Shown: positions 16,367 through 28,971 of the stretch, piece after piece
How the letters are laid out: each line of letters begins with the position of its first letter
Numbering within the stretch: position 1 is the first letter of the stretch
From: Zychaea mexicana
Lineage: Eukaryota > Mucoromycota > Mucoromycetes > Mucorales > Lichtheimiaceae
NCBI RefSeq assembly: GCF_025766255.1
Contig: NW_026516800.1
Location: 42,359 to 106,358, forward strand
DNA length: 64,000 bases
Direction of reading: 5' to 3'
Translations under genes and position numbers: made by a program
Notes under the pieces: generated by a model
Databases searched by the model: none
Told to the model about the DNA's origin: nothing
What the model saw: the letters and a program-made list of their open reading frames with translations, nothing else

Positions 16367-19331
16367 AAAAGGTGACAGAATTAATTATTTAATAGCCATC
16401 ATCTGTGATGTTCAGCATATATGAGCCAAATTTTTGGGTGTGTTGTTTTCTTCTTCATTTCTAATTACAAGTAGTTCAAAAGATGGTCGTACCCTTTGTA
16501 ATTGTTGATAGTAGTAGAACTCATTACCTCTCTGAATTATACACGACGCTCATTGTAAGCCCATTACTTTCACATGAGTATACAGTATGTGCTATTATAC
16601 ATAACTGCAGGGTTATCAATATAGATATTTGGCCCGCCGAAAAAACATGATAGCGACGAACAATAATACCGATTTGCCAAAAGAAACGCACATGTTGCAT
16701 CTTTTGCATTGTTGCAAATGTTAAGTCCGTTCCTTACCATGTAAAGCAGTTAGCTTTAATGCTCCTGGAAGATTTAAACCTATACTAAGAGCATGGGCGT
16801 GGGCGTATACAATAATCCAGAAAATTGCAATGCTACATTGAATCATTTGCTGCGTCTTTCTCAGCTTTATTACTTTTGCGATGATGGCTTCTTCTTTACT
16901 AGTAATGCAAGTACTTTTTGATGTACAATGCATAGCAATGGATGATCCATTTTTCTGCTCTATGTGTGACCGTATCACGGTGAGATAGTGCTACAGTACT
17001 GCTACCTTATTTGGCATTCGGCAATAATCAAATATAGCAACTTCATGTCGTCACACCCTTTCTTTCACTCTGTAGCAGCGTTCCCAACAAATAACGTCTC
17101 TGACCCATTTTGTGACATTTCCTATTACTCACCCATAAAAGAATCGGTATGGGCGCTTAGCAAAAATATCATCTCACATTTTTTTATTGCCGAGTCCTAT
17201 TCTCATTTACAAAAAACTGCTTACGTTTCAAGCGAGTAACAGCCTAGTTGACTGAAAGTAAAACAATAGAAGCAACTGCTTTAAAGAAATCAAGTCAAGG
17301 GCGGGCAGCCAGCGCTTGCGCAATAGTATTGATCCTCTCGACTATCTAATAAAGAGCCATCGGCATTCATTGCATGAAGGTTGTTGAAATTCTCACATAA
17401 ATTTTGTCTGTACGATGGATAAAGAGAGACAAGCAGGAAAACGCCACGCTTTTTTTTGTGCAACAACTCGGCGCGTTTAGCGGTGAAGGAAAAACACCAT
17501 GATGGCATGACACCGGCTATTCTTGCGGGACAAGTGAAAGTAGAGGTGCTAGGACAAAAAAAGGACTAGTGAATCGATCCTGTTTTGTTTTCTTTAAAAT
17601 AGGTGGAGTAGCTTCAAAGAAGATGCCATACAGCTAATAATAATAAACGCGTGCTAAGTTATAATCATAAAGCCATAAGATTAGAATAATACCAAAGAGA
17701 TATTACTACTCGCTAGATCCATAAACAACTGTTCATTGAAGTTTTTCAAGGAAAGGAAGAACTCTATTATAACTGTTACAACAATAAAAGTCGTTCCTTT
17801 CCACCATGATATTAGATTCGTGTACAGAAATCTTTTCAATTCATGCTATTAGCCCTGACATAAAACAAATTTCCTCTTTCTCGCACCTAGCAGAAAGGCA
17901 ATTATCCTCACTTATGGAGACCTTTTCACCCGTACTTTTGTATACACTGTGGAACAACACGCACAGTCATTGTTTATTAATACATCTTGCTGACTGACTT
18001 TACCCCCGTCCCTCAGAGACAGTATAAAAGGATAATACAAAAGAAGTTTAACCTACTTTGCGGAACAGGAAAAAAAAACAAAGTTGGCGGTAGATAAAAT
18101 CACCCTTTTTCGTAAGTATGAATACAGCTTAATGATGATGTCTGTGCAACTCCGTTCGCCCCACATTTCGTGTGTTATCCAACACTCAACAGCACGCTTT
18201 TACCTCTATTCAAGAAGAATAACAAATAATGAAAAGAAAAACTGGTTTTTTGATAGTAGAGGAGAAGCTCACGTGTCAAAGGCACACATTTTGCTTTCTT
18301 TTACCCAAGGTGTGTCAAATATTTAAGCTGTGTTACAGTACACACTCTCTTAAAGGCAAGTGATTTTTCGGTGGCAAAATTTCCCAAGACGTAGCGCGTG
18401 GGCCCATCATACCGAGCTGATCTACATGGAATAGAGACACCGTCCGAAGATTTTGATCTGACGAGGCGGCACATGTATTACAACTAGAATTATATAAGGT
18501 TTTTTTGCTACAAATGCACACGCGATTTTCTATTCATCCGTACATTTGTTGTTGCTCAACGATGATCAAAGCAACGCGCCAAAAGAAAAAAAAATCCGCG
18601 GGCCCGGGAAAGCAGTAGATCCCAACAAGTAAGTCAAACGACACACGCTCCCAGTTTCTCTTTTGCGCTGTTGACTTATAATGTATCATTTGGGATTAGC
18701 ACGCGACAGACAGTAATATGTTGCCTTGTGCGAGATGTACGCTATTGCACGATGACGATGATGCTATTCCTTTTGTATGACAAAACGGATATAATATGTG
18801 CCTCTCTTCATTGTTACTCTCTGTCTCATCATTCATATAGTCGCCTTTGGAAAAACACACACCGTTTTTTAAATTAAAAAAGCGTGGTACAAGGTGCCAG
18901 GTGATATTCCAAACTTCGTTAAATCACGTCAGCGTCATGTCGTGCAAACTCCCAGGGAACGGTGGGGGCGACGAGGTTCAAGCGCAAAATAGATAGAAAG
19001 AAAGTTCGAGTTGACTGTCGTGCACGCCGTTTTTTGTTTATCTGAATTCGAATTGTGCACATACTTCAAAGCACTTAGCCTTTAATGATCACCGGTGGTA
19101 CCGCAGAGTAATATTAATAAACTTTGAATAAAATAAACGAGTGGTTTGCTGAGCGAGATAATTCCGTTGCTGTGCGCTGTTGCTAAAGTCCCAACCTTTT
19201 GCTCTTTATTCCTTCCGCTCTCTCTTTCTATCTTTCCCACTCTCTTTTCTTTTCTTTCGAACTTTTTCTTTCCTTAATATCTCATTTTCTAAATATACCA
19301 TCTCATACAATAAAAAGCACCTGGCACGGAG
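16367..19331. other. Intergenic, no gene seen
   Basis: Nearly 3 kb between pkc1 and the seven-helix gene. Only short frames without motifs on either strand. No RNA gene recognised. The final 130 bases are strongly CT-rich, like a promoter/5' UTR for the next gene. Confidence 0.5.
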
Positions 19332-21480
19332 ATGATTAATCCTGAGGGTACACAGTCGACATTTTGGCGGATATGCGATGATGAGGGCAATTGTCATTGC
19401 GACTGGCGATTGACGCTCGGGGACTGCTATGAAGATCTACCAATGCGTATCATCTATATCATCAACGCAGTAGCGTCTGGCATCGTAACTGTCATCGGTA
19501 ATAAACAGCAACTACAACGACATCGTCACCGCCACAGTCTATAATTGCAACATCAAATATGCTCAGCGAATCATTCACACACATATACACACAAAATCTA
19601 TCTATTTACTATACAGCAATTGGTCTTCTCTACTATCGTATAACCTATCGCAAGCAGCAGATATTCGACTGTCGTACTTCGACTGGTTTCATTCGGCCAA
19701 AGCCTATTGAAGCTATGCTTTTCATGGCCATCATCTTTAACTTCCGTAAGCTTTCTATTATCCATCAACAACGAGAAAAACTTGTCAGCTTTTAGCACGC
19801 TAACCATATATTAATGTCTGCGTTACACCTTTCGACAGTACGGATGTTACAAGCCATCATCGTTATCACTGACGCAGCACCTAACCCCGTGTTCCGCTCA
19901 TGTAAGTCTAATCACCCCTTTTTTAACTTTGCGCGCGCACATACACGCGACATTTACTTCTCCTTTTGCAAACCGTACTTATCGAATCATTGCAATGGTA
20001 TGATTGTTACGTGTCATTAGTTTTGTATGAGATTCCATGGCAATTTGGTCTGGGTGCGTTTTCGTGCTATGTCTTTGGTATTGCCCATACCGTTGCAGAT
20101 GTAAGATTATACTTACCTTTCTTTTGTCTGGGGCTATAAAGGGCAATGATCAGCGCATTAACAGCAATTTACCGGTTTCTAAAAAAATCACATTTATGCA
20201 CAATTATTTCTTAAAAATTGCAGAGTAGCAAATCGATCTACAGTGCATGGTTCCATTCGCCAGTACGTATCGATTTACTCGGCACTATTTTCATCAGTCT
20301 TCCCTATGTCACAAACAACATATGCTCTATTGCTGCCGGTGTTTATGCCGAACGCGGCGACGATTGGCATGCTGCCCAGTTTACCCACGCCTTGTATTAT
20401 CTTTGGACAATCTACTGTGGATCCCTGGGCTTTATGATTTTGTTTGCTGGGCTCCGTCTTTTGCGGCTTTTGAACCACCATTTAAGGATGCAGCATGATC
20501 TGCGTGTCAATATTGCTAAAATTAAGACGGGTACCTTGAAGGTAAAGAGTCGGGGGGTACATAGTCCATAATGTATAATGATTGTTGGAAAAATCGAAAG
20601 ACCATAGAAAGGGCGACGGTGCGTACGTAAGCAAGAACTGTTGTTGGCTGACTTTTTGGTTGTTACTCTTTGTGTCATCATTGTCATGCAGGTGAAAATC
20701 ATCATGGTAGTAGGCTGTGTCTGCTTGTGGGTGTTTGCTTTTATTTTGTGCATGTACGGTGTATTCCGCGACCCTGTTACACGCAACACAGCTTTGAATT
20801 TAACCATCTCCGCCGTGTGGACTTACGACGGTGTCGTAGCCACGTTACTGGTTGAGCTTGCACTCATCCTCAACCCTCGCATGACCGCCTCACTAGGTGT
20901 CTCCAACATGAGCGGATCCCAGTCTGAACCAACCCAGAATTCGTTGACCTCAAGCGGCGCACGGAACGTTACATCAATGGATACGACGCAGTCCAAATGG
21001 GATAAGTACCCCGGAACCACTAGCCGTGGCAGTATTGGTAACACACACCATACGACCAGCAATGGCGGATTTAGCAGTATGAGTGGTGGATTTGGGGGCG
21101 CAGCAGCAGCAGCAGCAGAAAACGACGGATTGCCCCGATATTCGCTCAATGACATGTCGATGGATATGCTAAAAGACAGCGGTACTCACACCAATAACAA
21201 CGGCATCTTTTATACTGCTGGCGGCGGCGATTTATCACGACCTTCCTCACCGCCTATGTTTGGAATAGTCAGAAGTCGTGAAGTTGAACAGGATCAAATG
21301 CATTATAACGCAATGACAGGCCAAGTCCGTACACCTCCTCGCTATGTGATTCCAGCCATAGATGAACAGCGGCAACTGGATATGGATTCGTTTTCCACAC
21401 TCGGCGGTAACAACTCTGTCATGTCATCAACGTATCTGATGGGTCCTTACAGCCCTCCTAATCACCATCAGCAGTTGTAA
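19332..21480 (+). CDS. Seven-transmembrane receptor-like protein with Ser/Gly/Asn-rich tail
   Basis: Six exons (19332-19497, 19617-19745, 19839-19901, 20021-20100, 20224-20541, 20692-21480) give 514 residues. After a short Cys-containing N-terminus (CDDEGNCHCDW), hydrophobic helices occur in order: IIYIINAVASGIVTVIG, the IEAMLFMAIIFNF region, WQFGLGAFSCYVFGIAHTV, IDLLGTIFISLPYVTNNI, LYYLWTIYCGSLGFMILFAG, IIMVVGCVCLWVFAFILC and a last one around GVVATLLVELALIL. About 200 residues of Ser, Gly, Asn and Gln-rich tail follow (AAAAAA run, many Met-Asp motifs). Seven helices with a long presumably cytosolic tail suggest a GPCR-like fold, but no family signature was recognised, so ligand and pathway are unknown. 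Confidence 0.75.
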
Positions 21481-22230
21481 AAGCGCACTACCACAGCATC
21501 TTTTTGTATTCTCCTGTTGTACTCCTTCAATGTCTGTTCATTTTCTTTCCTATTGCCCTCTACTCAAAATACTTACCCAAACCTTTCCATCTAATAATTT
21601 CAATATCTAACATGTATTTCCTTACCGACCAAGTATCTTTGCAGCATACATACATACTCACTCACTCACGTAAAATCTACGGAGCTTTAAAAGAGGAGTC
21701 AGTAGCAAACGGCACAGCATACCTTTACTATATACTTCTTCACATACCGCAATGCATTGCCTTGACTATGCTTCTTTGATCAAAGCTATATGTTTTGGAC
21801 ACAATAAAAGAGATTCCAGTGCGTTCCCTTCATGAGTATACAATTTGGCCTTCTTACACAGCAGAGCGCAGCTACTGCGGATCTGATCCCCAGTTCTTGT
21901 TCCACCCTATAAACATCATGAGACTTACATACAAGATGAGTCGTTGTATCCCATTTGGTATCTACTTGTAACGGTGGTAAGCTTCTGGTGGCTATCTTCC
22001 AACATGCTGGTTGGTACCTGCTACTATGCACCAATAACCATCCCGGATGCTTTAAAACTATCCTAAAATAGCTGTGGTTTTGATAACATTGCATGAATTC
22101 TCTGATTCATCATGAGCAATAGGTATGCTACTGCAAAATGTGGGCTTTTTAAAATAGGTGCTCAACTCCGCGGTACACTTTTTTTCTACTCTCTTCTCCC
22201 AAAATACGACGCGATACTGTAGGTGTATAT
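21481..22230. other. Intergenic, no gene seen
   Basis: 750 bases between two genes on the same strand. The minus-strand frame at 22094-21786 shows no motif. Nothing else recognised. Confidence 0.5.
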
Positions 22231-24639
22231 ATGCATCGATCGCTTCTTTTTGGTACCGTTTTCCGTCAAATCATTACAAAAAATACTATCCAATCCACAA
22301 CAAATTTACAAACACAACAGTGTAAACTACTAAGCAATTCGACGACCGTGTTGGCGATCAGAAATAAAACTAAAAACAAACGACGAAACTCCATGAGCGA
22401 CTTGCACGTCGCCATGCCACCGACCAAAAAACAGGCCGCAGAGCAAACCTATGGCGTTGCAAAAAATGGCGTTGAAATGCAAATACTGTTATCTGATAAA
22501 GAGTCGCAAATTTGCATTCTGCTCGAAAAGGTGTCAGAATACATTGCTCGTGAACGTCCAGATCTACCTCGTATTGAATCTCGGATCGCGGGTGGATGGG
22601 TTCGTGACAAGGTAAGGTATCTCTCGTTTTCAAATATGCTATCAGGATCTATCTTGTATTACTATTTTCTGAAATTATACTCATTTAATGGCGAGAAGCT
22701 TCTCGGAAAAGACTGCCACGACCTTGACGTTGCAGTGAACGATATGATGGGATACGAGTTTGCACAATACGTCAATAAATACCTTAAAATCAATGGTTTC
22801 CCGACCCGATCTATTGCAAAAATTGACAGCAATCCAGCAAAGTCCAAACATCTCGAAACGGCAACAACAAAACTATTTGATCAAGAAGTCGATTTTGCGA
22901 ATCTGCGAACCGAAGTCTATGAGGAGAATAGCAGGATACCATCAACTATTGTAAAGTTATCGCCGATTGGGAGTTCTCTTGAAAAAAGTTACACTCCAAC
23001 GTATGGGTTACTGATTCCATTTCCTAAATACATAGGCCTTTGGAACTCCAACAGACGATGCACATCGACGCGATATCACCATCAACAGCTTATTTTACAA
23101 CGTCAACACAAAACGCGTTGAGGATTTCACGGAAAAGGGTCTTTACGATCTGCAGCACGGACTTGTACGTACGCCGCTTGAACCTTTTGAAACATTCAGA
23201 GATGATCCACTCCGTGTTTTGCGGTGCGTTCGATTCGCCAGCAGATTCAACTTTGAGCTGGTACCTGAGCTGGTCGAATCTGTCAAGAACGAAACGATCC
23301 GAGATGCATTGGATAGTAAGATTAGCCGTGAGCGTATTGGTATTGAGCTGGAGAAAATGATGACGGGTCCTTCACCCTTATATGCAGTTCAGATGCTTCA
23401 TCAGCTGGGGCTGTATAATTTGGTGTTTGCACAACCTACTACAATTATTTCTGGCACAGTTGGCGACTCGTCGTTGGCTGTTCGAGCAGTCGGAGCAGTA
23501 CAATGGTAAATAAGAAAGAACCGAAGAAAGGGTTTAGCTTTTATTTGTTGGTTTTACGAAGGGAAAAGCTAGTGTGGGACGAGAGAAAGAGCTAAGCTAA
23601 ATAATTGATGTATCTTTATTTTGTAGGCTATCAAATCAAAAGATGGAAAAGTTACGGCCGCAATCTGCAGATGAACGGCGATTGCTCTATCTAAACAGTT
23701 CTCTATTGCCTTTCCTTGGCGTATCAGCAGAATTTAAAAGAAGAAGCACACCTGCTGTGCATCTAGTCTTAAGAGACTCTATCAAGGTATACATGCAACT
23801 CACTTTTTTCTTTTTTCTCTCACAAAAGGAAAGAAACGAAAAGAAAGCAAATCACGCTATTGGAAATCATTAATAGAAATTGTAAACTCTAGTTTTCAAA
23901 TTATGATATGAACGGATCTACCACCTTGTTTCGAGGTGTTCCAATGTTTCAAGAAGCAGTTAACCAGAATGACATTTCTCGCAGCGAACTCGGTAATAAT
24001 GAAAACCCAATTTGATAAATTTGGGGTATCGCTGAACAAAGACCCACTGACTGTCTGCTCTTCAAAATCGCTGTTTAGGCATGATTATCCGGGAAATGGG
24101 AAGTCTGTGGGAGGTTGCACTGAAATTGTCTTTGGTGAAAGAACTTCTTGAAGCACACAGCGCAGTCCCATGGGAAAAGCCTGAATTGAACCAAGGTAGA
24201 TAGCGATTGATTCTATCTCAACTAGAACAAAAAGTGATCACGTAATCTCATACTTGAGAATGCCTCTCTTTCTTTTCTATAGTAACCGAGAGCGACGTTT
24301 GTGTAAAGTATCAAAATCTACTTGAAAAAGCAGAAACCTATGGTATTACGAAATGTTACCAATGGAAAACTATGCTGGATGTAAGTTAACAGGGGATTAT
24401 TGGTTGATAAAAGTTAGTATGAGGGATGTCTCTTGATAAAGTGACCGAGAGTTTCGATGCTTATTGCGACTATAATACAGGGTAAAAAAGTAGCATCTGT
24501 ACTTGGTATCAGACCTGGTCCAGGAATGGCGCCTCTGTTGCAGCAAACTATGATTTGGCAACTGGAGCATCCTGAAGGCACAGAGGAGGAGTGCAGAGAA
24601 ATGATAAAGCGTCATTGGGAAGCACAACAACAACAATAA
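22231..24639 (+). CDS. cca1: CCA-adding tRNA nucleotidyltransferase
   Basis: Adds the 3' CCA to nuclear and mitochondrial tRNAs. Eight exons (22231-22611, 22699-22950, 23036-23505, 23627-23786, 23893-23992, 24079-24195, 24283-24380, 24481-24639) give 578 residues. Visible class II polymerase-beta-fold motifs: RIAGGWVRDKLLG (motif A), DCHDLDVAV (metal-binding Asp pair), DFANLR and SRIP, then TPTDDAHRRDITINSLFYN (motif B), DFTEKGLYDL and DDPLRVLRCVRFASRF (nucleotide-binding motif). The first 50 residues are basic and hydroxylated, like a mitochondrial targeting sequence, and an internal ATG (MSDLHVAMPP, residue 55) could make the cytosolic/nuclear form, as yeast CCA1 does with alternative starts. 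The first intron is 87 bases, divisible by three and without a stop, so retention would insert 29 residues next to the active site. Convergent with the next gene. Confidence 0.95.
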
Positions 24640-24858
24640 TAATGTGAAATAGCAATAATCAACCACCACGACATTGTACATTAAGCATATTTTTTCAAGC
24701 AACAAAAGAAAAGTAATTTTGAAGAAAAAAGGACGTTTTTTGAATTTGTGTGTATATATATAGAGGAAGGTGTGTGTGTGTGCGTGCGTGTGTAATGTGT
24801 CGTGCGGAATGGAGAAAAGCGAAAGTGACAAAAGGATGTGAGTGTATGTATGTAGCAA

Positions 24859-26493
24859 TTATTGAGTTTCCTTTACTTCACCAAGCAGCATAGTCTTATC
24901 CGTGCTAGCGCTCATGACGATAGGTTCCTTTGGATGCCAATCCACATCATTAACACAACCCTTGTGGCCTGGTAACTTGTACAGAATCTTGCCCGAATTG
25001 GCTTCCCAAATAACAACGGTTCGATCTGCTGAGCCACAAGCAACTTGGGTTCCATCGGTCGACCAGCAAGGGGTGATCAAGTTCTTTTCATAACCATGAG
25101 GAGCACCTTGCAATACTTGAGTGCAACGATCTGCAGGTGCAAATGGTTTGACATCCCAAATTCGTACCGTGTTATCCATACTGTTTGATAGCAGTGATGA
25201 TCCGTCTGGGCTTAATGCCATGCCAGAAATGGTATCCATGTGTCCATTTAATGTATATGCAACTTCTTTGTTTCTCATATCCCAAACCTATATATAATAT
25301 AAACCACCAAGCAAACTTTTAGTTTTTCTTTTTATCAGTTTTGTTGGGAGACAGCAAATTAAGCGATGCATTATCCCTGTTATTTACCTTGATCTCATTA
25401 TCCAATCCACCTGAATAAACCATATCGCCAGCATCGCTAAAGCATACACTGGTAACCTGGAACTTGTCTTGATAGGTCTGTGTGGCATCCTTTGCTCGGC
25501 TATCCCAAAGCTTGATGGTTCCATCATCACTACCAGAAACTATGTTTTCCGGTCCTCTTCGTGCAACCTGGCAACTGTTGACCACCATAGTATGTCCTTT
25601 CCATCGTCGCGTACGTTCTCCTGTATTGGCATCCCAAATGCTCACAGTCTTGTCTGCTGAACAAGTGAACAATTGGCTGAAATATAATACATATCGAGCT
25701 TTAGTTTCTATTATCTCATCCTAATTCTACCCACTCCTCTCTCTCTCTCCCCCTCTCAGGTCGTAATAAAGCTGCCATATAACTAACCTTCCATCACGCG
25801 ACCAGTGTAATTCTAAAACCGCGTTCGTGTGTCCTCGCAATACACCGTAGTTCTTACAATCACCGTACGTCTCCCACAATACTACATGAAGTAAAATCAT
25901 ATTTCAGAAAAAAATGTTTCTCTAAACGTACACGTCTCTCTTTCTCTTCGTTCACAGAGCCAAAATGAAAATTTATAAAGTATTACATATTGATCGATCG
26001 CCCGAAGCACTTGCTATATATTGACCAGAAGGATCGAATTTACTGGAAAAGATCTCACCCTAAAGATTGTAATAGCATTAAGATTATACACGATCTGTTA
26101 ATCTTTTAAAGAGAGTATAAGATGTGTCATCTCGTTCTTGTTTTTTATTCTTACCTCGTGACCAATAAGTTGCATGACGGGTGCTTGAAGGCTCGACGTA
26201 CGTTTGATCTAAGCAATAACGGTGACAATAATGTTGAGTTGACTGGTGAGAGTCCGTTGGTTTGCATAACAATTTCGATTGCAACATTGCCGTCGTCATA
26301 AAACAGTAAGGTTCAACAAAAGTGAATTTGGGAGATTTTTTACCGTTCCAACAAGTGCATTGCTAGTGCCGGATCGTTCATTAGACAGGATGAGTTCCTT
26401 GTCCTTGGCTTCGGAATCAGGTCGTGCGCGTTTAACTAATGAGCCTCCACCACCTGGAAGGCTCGGCGATTCCTTTCGTTTTTCGACGGACAT
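24859..26493 (-). CDS. U5 snRNP 40 kDa WD40 protein (Prp8-binding, SNRNP40-like)
   Basis: Component of the U5 snRNP that docks on Prp8. Six exons (26493-26344, 26208-26155, 26059-25987, 25881-25788, 25676-25388, 25287-24859) give 362 residues. A basic N-terminus (MSVEKRKESPSL, SLVKRARPDSEAK) precedes SSLQAPVMQLIGHEGEIF and seven WD40 blades with the family-specific phrases LLWETYGDCKNYGVLRGHT, FTCSADKTVSIWDANTGER, LKGH-like GHTMVVNSCQVARRGPE, GSDDGTIKLWDSR, SGGLDNEIKVWDMR, LSNSMDNTVRIWDVKPFAP and KLPGHKGCVNDVDWHPKEP. The ending TDKTMLLGEVKETQ also fits. Its stop lies 219 bases from the cca1 stop, so the 3' UTRs probably overlap or abut; it diverges from the SMN gene. Confidence 0.95.
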
Positions 26494-27089
26494 TGGAGAA
26501 GAAGTTGGCGTTGAATCAAACAACTACTACTACGGCTTACTGCTGCTGCCGTATAAAAAAAATCGCTGAGCGCTTCGGCCCAAGTGAGTTTGAAAATACT
26601 GCGCTTTGGTCAAGAAAATGGATCAAGTCACGACAGGACAAGTGTACATATTTGACGGGGGACACCAGCAGATGCTACATGGATCTGTACTCATAGAGCG
26701 TTTTTTCAGGATAAAGCAGATATCAGCAAATGAAATCCATAACGTGTCAAGGAAAGCGTGTAACCGTGAAGATGAAGGCAACATAAATTCCACGGCAACG
26801 GTTGCCGGAGTAACGACTATCACAGCAATTATGGTAGCGTCTATCATTAGCAGCTGCTTATTGCTATTGATACGTTCTGATCCAAAACAACACTTTCTTA
26901 TATATTACATTCACGTTCCTTGAGGGATATGCTTGGGTCAGACGAAATGCTTTTACACATGTAAGGGCTGCTATACGCGTATATGGTATGCTCTCCACTA
27001 CCGTGGCTATGTAACGCGCATTAAAAATCAATTCTTTCTTCACCGCTTTCTTGCTCTTATTTTTTTCTCTTCCTCCAACTCCAAATGAA
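26494..27089. promoter_or_regulatory. Shared spacer between divergent U5-40K and SMN genes
   Basis: 596 bases separate the two start codons, which point away from each other. The spacer has no convincing coding content and must hold both promoters. A CT-rich stretch with TTTTTTCTCTTCCTCC lies just ahead of the SMN start. No specific operator motif was recognised. Confidence 0.6.
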
Positions 27090-27873
27090 ATGAGCTGGGA
27101 ACCCAAAGTAGGCGATGTCATTTACACGTCTGGTGGCTCGCACGTAAGCTTAAATCAATTTACGTACATTGTTGTAGAAACAGATCAGCCTTAAAATAAA
27201 AATATTTCTACAGAACGAAGAAGTGTGGGACGATAGCGAGCTAATTGAGCATTGGGAAACTGCCATGGAAGAGTACCGAGTAAGTTCTCTGTTAAACAAG
27301 CTACTGTTTTTTATATAATTAAGCAAGATATCATAGGCATCGCAAGGGATCACCAACGAACTTCCTCCGTTTAGCGTTTCACGTAATAACCAGAAAGCAG
27401 CAACAGCAAGAACAGAAGCGGGAAAAGAAAGGTCAGCAAGCGGCAGAATCGACCTTTTAGAAAAGGAAACTTAACAAAGTTTGTTGACTAGGCACCCCCA
27501 ACCAAAAAAGTTTAAAAAGGAGAGCAAGAAGGCGAAGGATAATGTCACTGTGTCAACCGACGCTACAACTACAGCTTCTACTGTTAACTCGATCCATTCC
27601 GCGCCAACTGTGTCACATCCGCCGCCACCGCCACCGCTTCCAATGCAACATGAAGACACAGGTAAGATGATGATAAACTTTCAAATGCAAAGAGATAACA
27701 ATAATAGCATCATTGACGGGTCTATGTGGATAGATTTCAGCAATCTGCTTATGGCATGGTATTATAGCGGCTATTACACTGGATATTACCAGGTAGAGTA
27801 CTAAAGGACCATCTAATTATTGCGCATATAAATTGATCACATCATACTGTACCTTTAGGGCTCCCGCAACTGA
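27090..27873 (+). CDS. Survival motor neuron (SMN) homologue, Tudor-less
   Basis: SMN with Gemin2 loads Sm rings on snRNAs. Five exons (27090-27143, 27214-27279, 27337-27431, 27492-27792, 27859-27873) give 176 residues. The N-terminal Gemin2-binding helix is clear (EEVWDDSELIEHWETAMEEY, residues about 20-39). A Lys-rich segment (PKKFKKESKKAK) and a proline run (PPPPPPLPM) follow, then the C-terminal YG box that drives oligomerisation (LLMAWYYSGYYTGYYQ). No Tudor domain lies between, as in fission yeast Smn1. The last exon adds only four residues and the stop. The start ATG was chosen because the overlapping ATG four bases upstream stops at once. Its neighbour U5-40K is also an snRNP factor. 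Confidence 0.92.
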
Positions 27874-28309
27874 ATCGTTTATAGAGCAAGCGTGTCAATC
27901 GATTCACCAAATAAACCTGACTCTAATGAGGTGTGAATCGCTTTTATCCAGAGAGCAGCGGTTTCAACCTGCTTGGGCTGGCAAACATACTTTTTAAGAT
28001 TAAGTGATATTTTGCACCTATTCTCCATGTTGACTCTTTCGACATTCCTCAATACATATGGCGAGCAAAATGGACACCATGTGCTCAAGAACGTGGGTGT
28101 GGGTAGTTGTAGCTTTCAGGACTTTGAGTCGTACTTTTACACTAAATATGAAAAGATACACAGAGCGGTTGAACAATTAAGCCGACACATTTTGTTTCTC
28201 ATCCAAATCCAGACTGGCGGGGAGTGAAACCTATTGACCAGGCCCACAGAGACACACACACACACACACACACACAACCTTTTCGTTTGATCTTGACACA
28301 AATTTGAAA
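27874..28309. other. Intergenic with CA microsatellite
   Basis: 436 bases between SMN and cmc2. A (CA)n run at 28252-28276 sits 34 bases ahead of the cmc2 start codon, in its promoter or 5' UTR. No gene seen. Confidence 0.6.
28252..28276 (+). repeat. CA dinucleotide microsatellite
   Basis: Uninterrupted alternating CA of about 25 bases in the cmc2 upstream region; expected to be length-variable between strains. Confidence 0.9.
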
Positions 28310-28668
28310 ATGCATCCACCATTAGCAGAACACAAACATGAAGGCTGCCTTCATGCGATCCAAGCACTAGACGAATGCCATCGGGCTGGACTTTTGAACC
28401 GTTTTTCGGGAGCATGTAATAGTACCAAGGCTAAACTGGACGAGTGCCTGAAAGAAGAGGTAAAATAAATAACGTCGGTGTACAGTATGTGCAAGGTCCC
28501 CCTTTTGCTGTAATTTTTATCTCGAGCTAAATTATATACACACACACAATATAGTTCCTTATTGTTCGTGCACAAAATAAGGCCAAAGCTACAGCTAAAC
28601 GTGCAAAGCTGGAAAAGGTCTGGAAGGAAATGGAGGAGCCGCCAGCAACAGCACCGAAATCATCATAA
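28310..28668 (+). CDS. cmc2: Cmc2, twin CX9C cytochrome c oxidase assembly factor
   Basis: Two exons (28310-28459, 28555-28668) give 87 residues. The family start MHPPLAEHKHEGC is present, followed by the first CX9C (GCLHAIQALDEC, residues 13-23) and the second (CNSTKAKLDEC). Twin CX9C proteins are imported to the mitochondrial intermembrane space and oxidised by Mia40; Cmc2 helps assemble complex IV. The C-terminus is Lys/Ala-rich and Pro/Ala-rich. Length fits the family. Confidence 0.93.
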
Positions 28669-28971
28669 AAAGGCAAATCAATAAAGAAGAAACCCTTGTT
28701 CCATACAGAAAGCAGCGTCAAGTAGGGAGTTTGGCAATTTGACGGCTTTTTTATTTTTTTTGGCGTGCCAAGGCGATTGGCGTTGTTTTTGTGAAACACT
28801 GCGTCGATCCCTCTCGTGATGGTCGGATGTCATCGTCACTTTTGGGGTCGAGATCTTCGTCTCTCGCTTCATTTAGAAATTTGATACTTTCCTTCCTTTT
28901 CTTTTCGTTGATCAACTCTTTTCTCCCTTTCGCCTCCTTCACACACGCACTCCGCATTCCATATATTCCCC
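28669..28971. other. Intergenic, no gene seen
   Basis: 303 bases between cmc2 and the mannosyltransferase gene, ending in a CT-rich 5' UTR-like tract. Nothing recognised. Confidence 0.5.

Noticed and set aside
26606..26923. Small protein gene in the U5-40K/SMN spacer
   Set aside because: No motif, no splice support, and it would occupy the shared promoter region.
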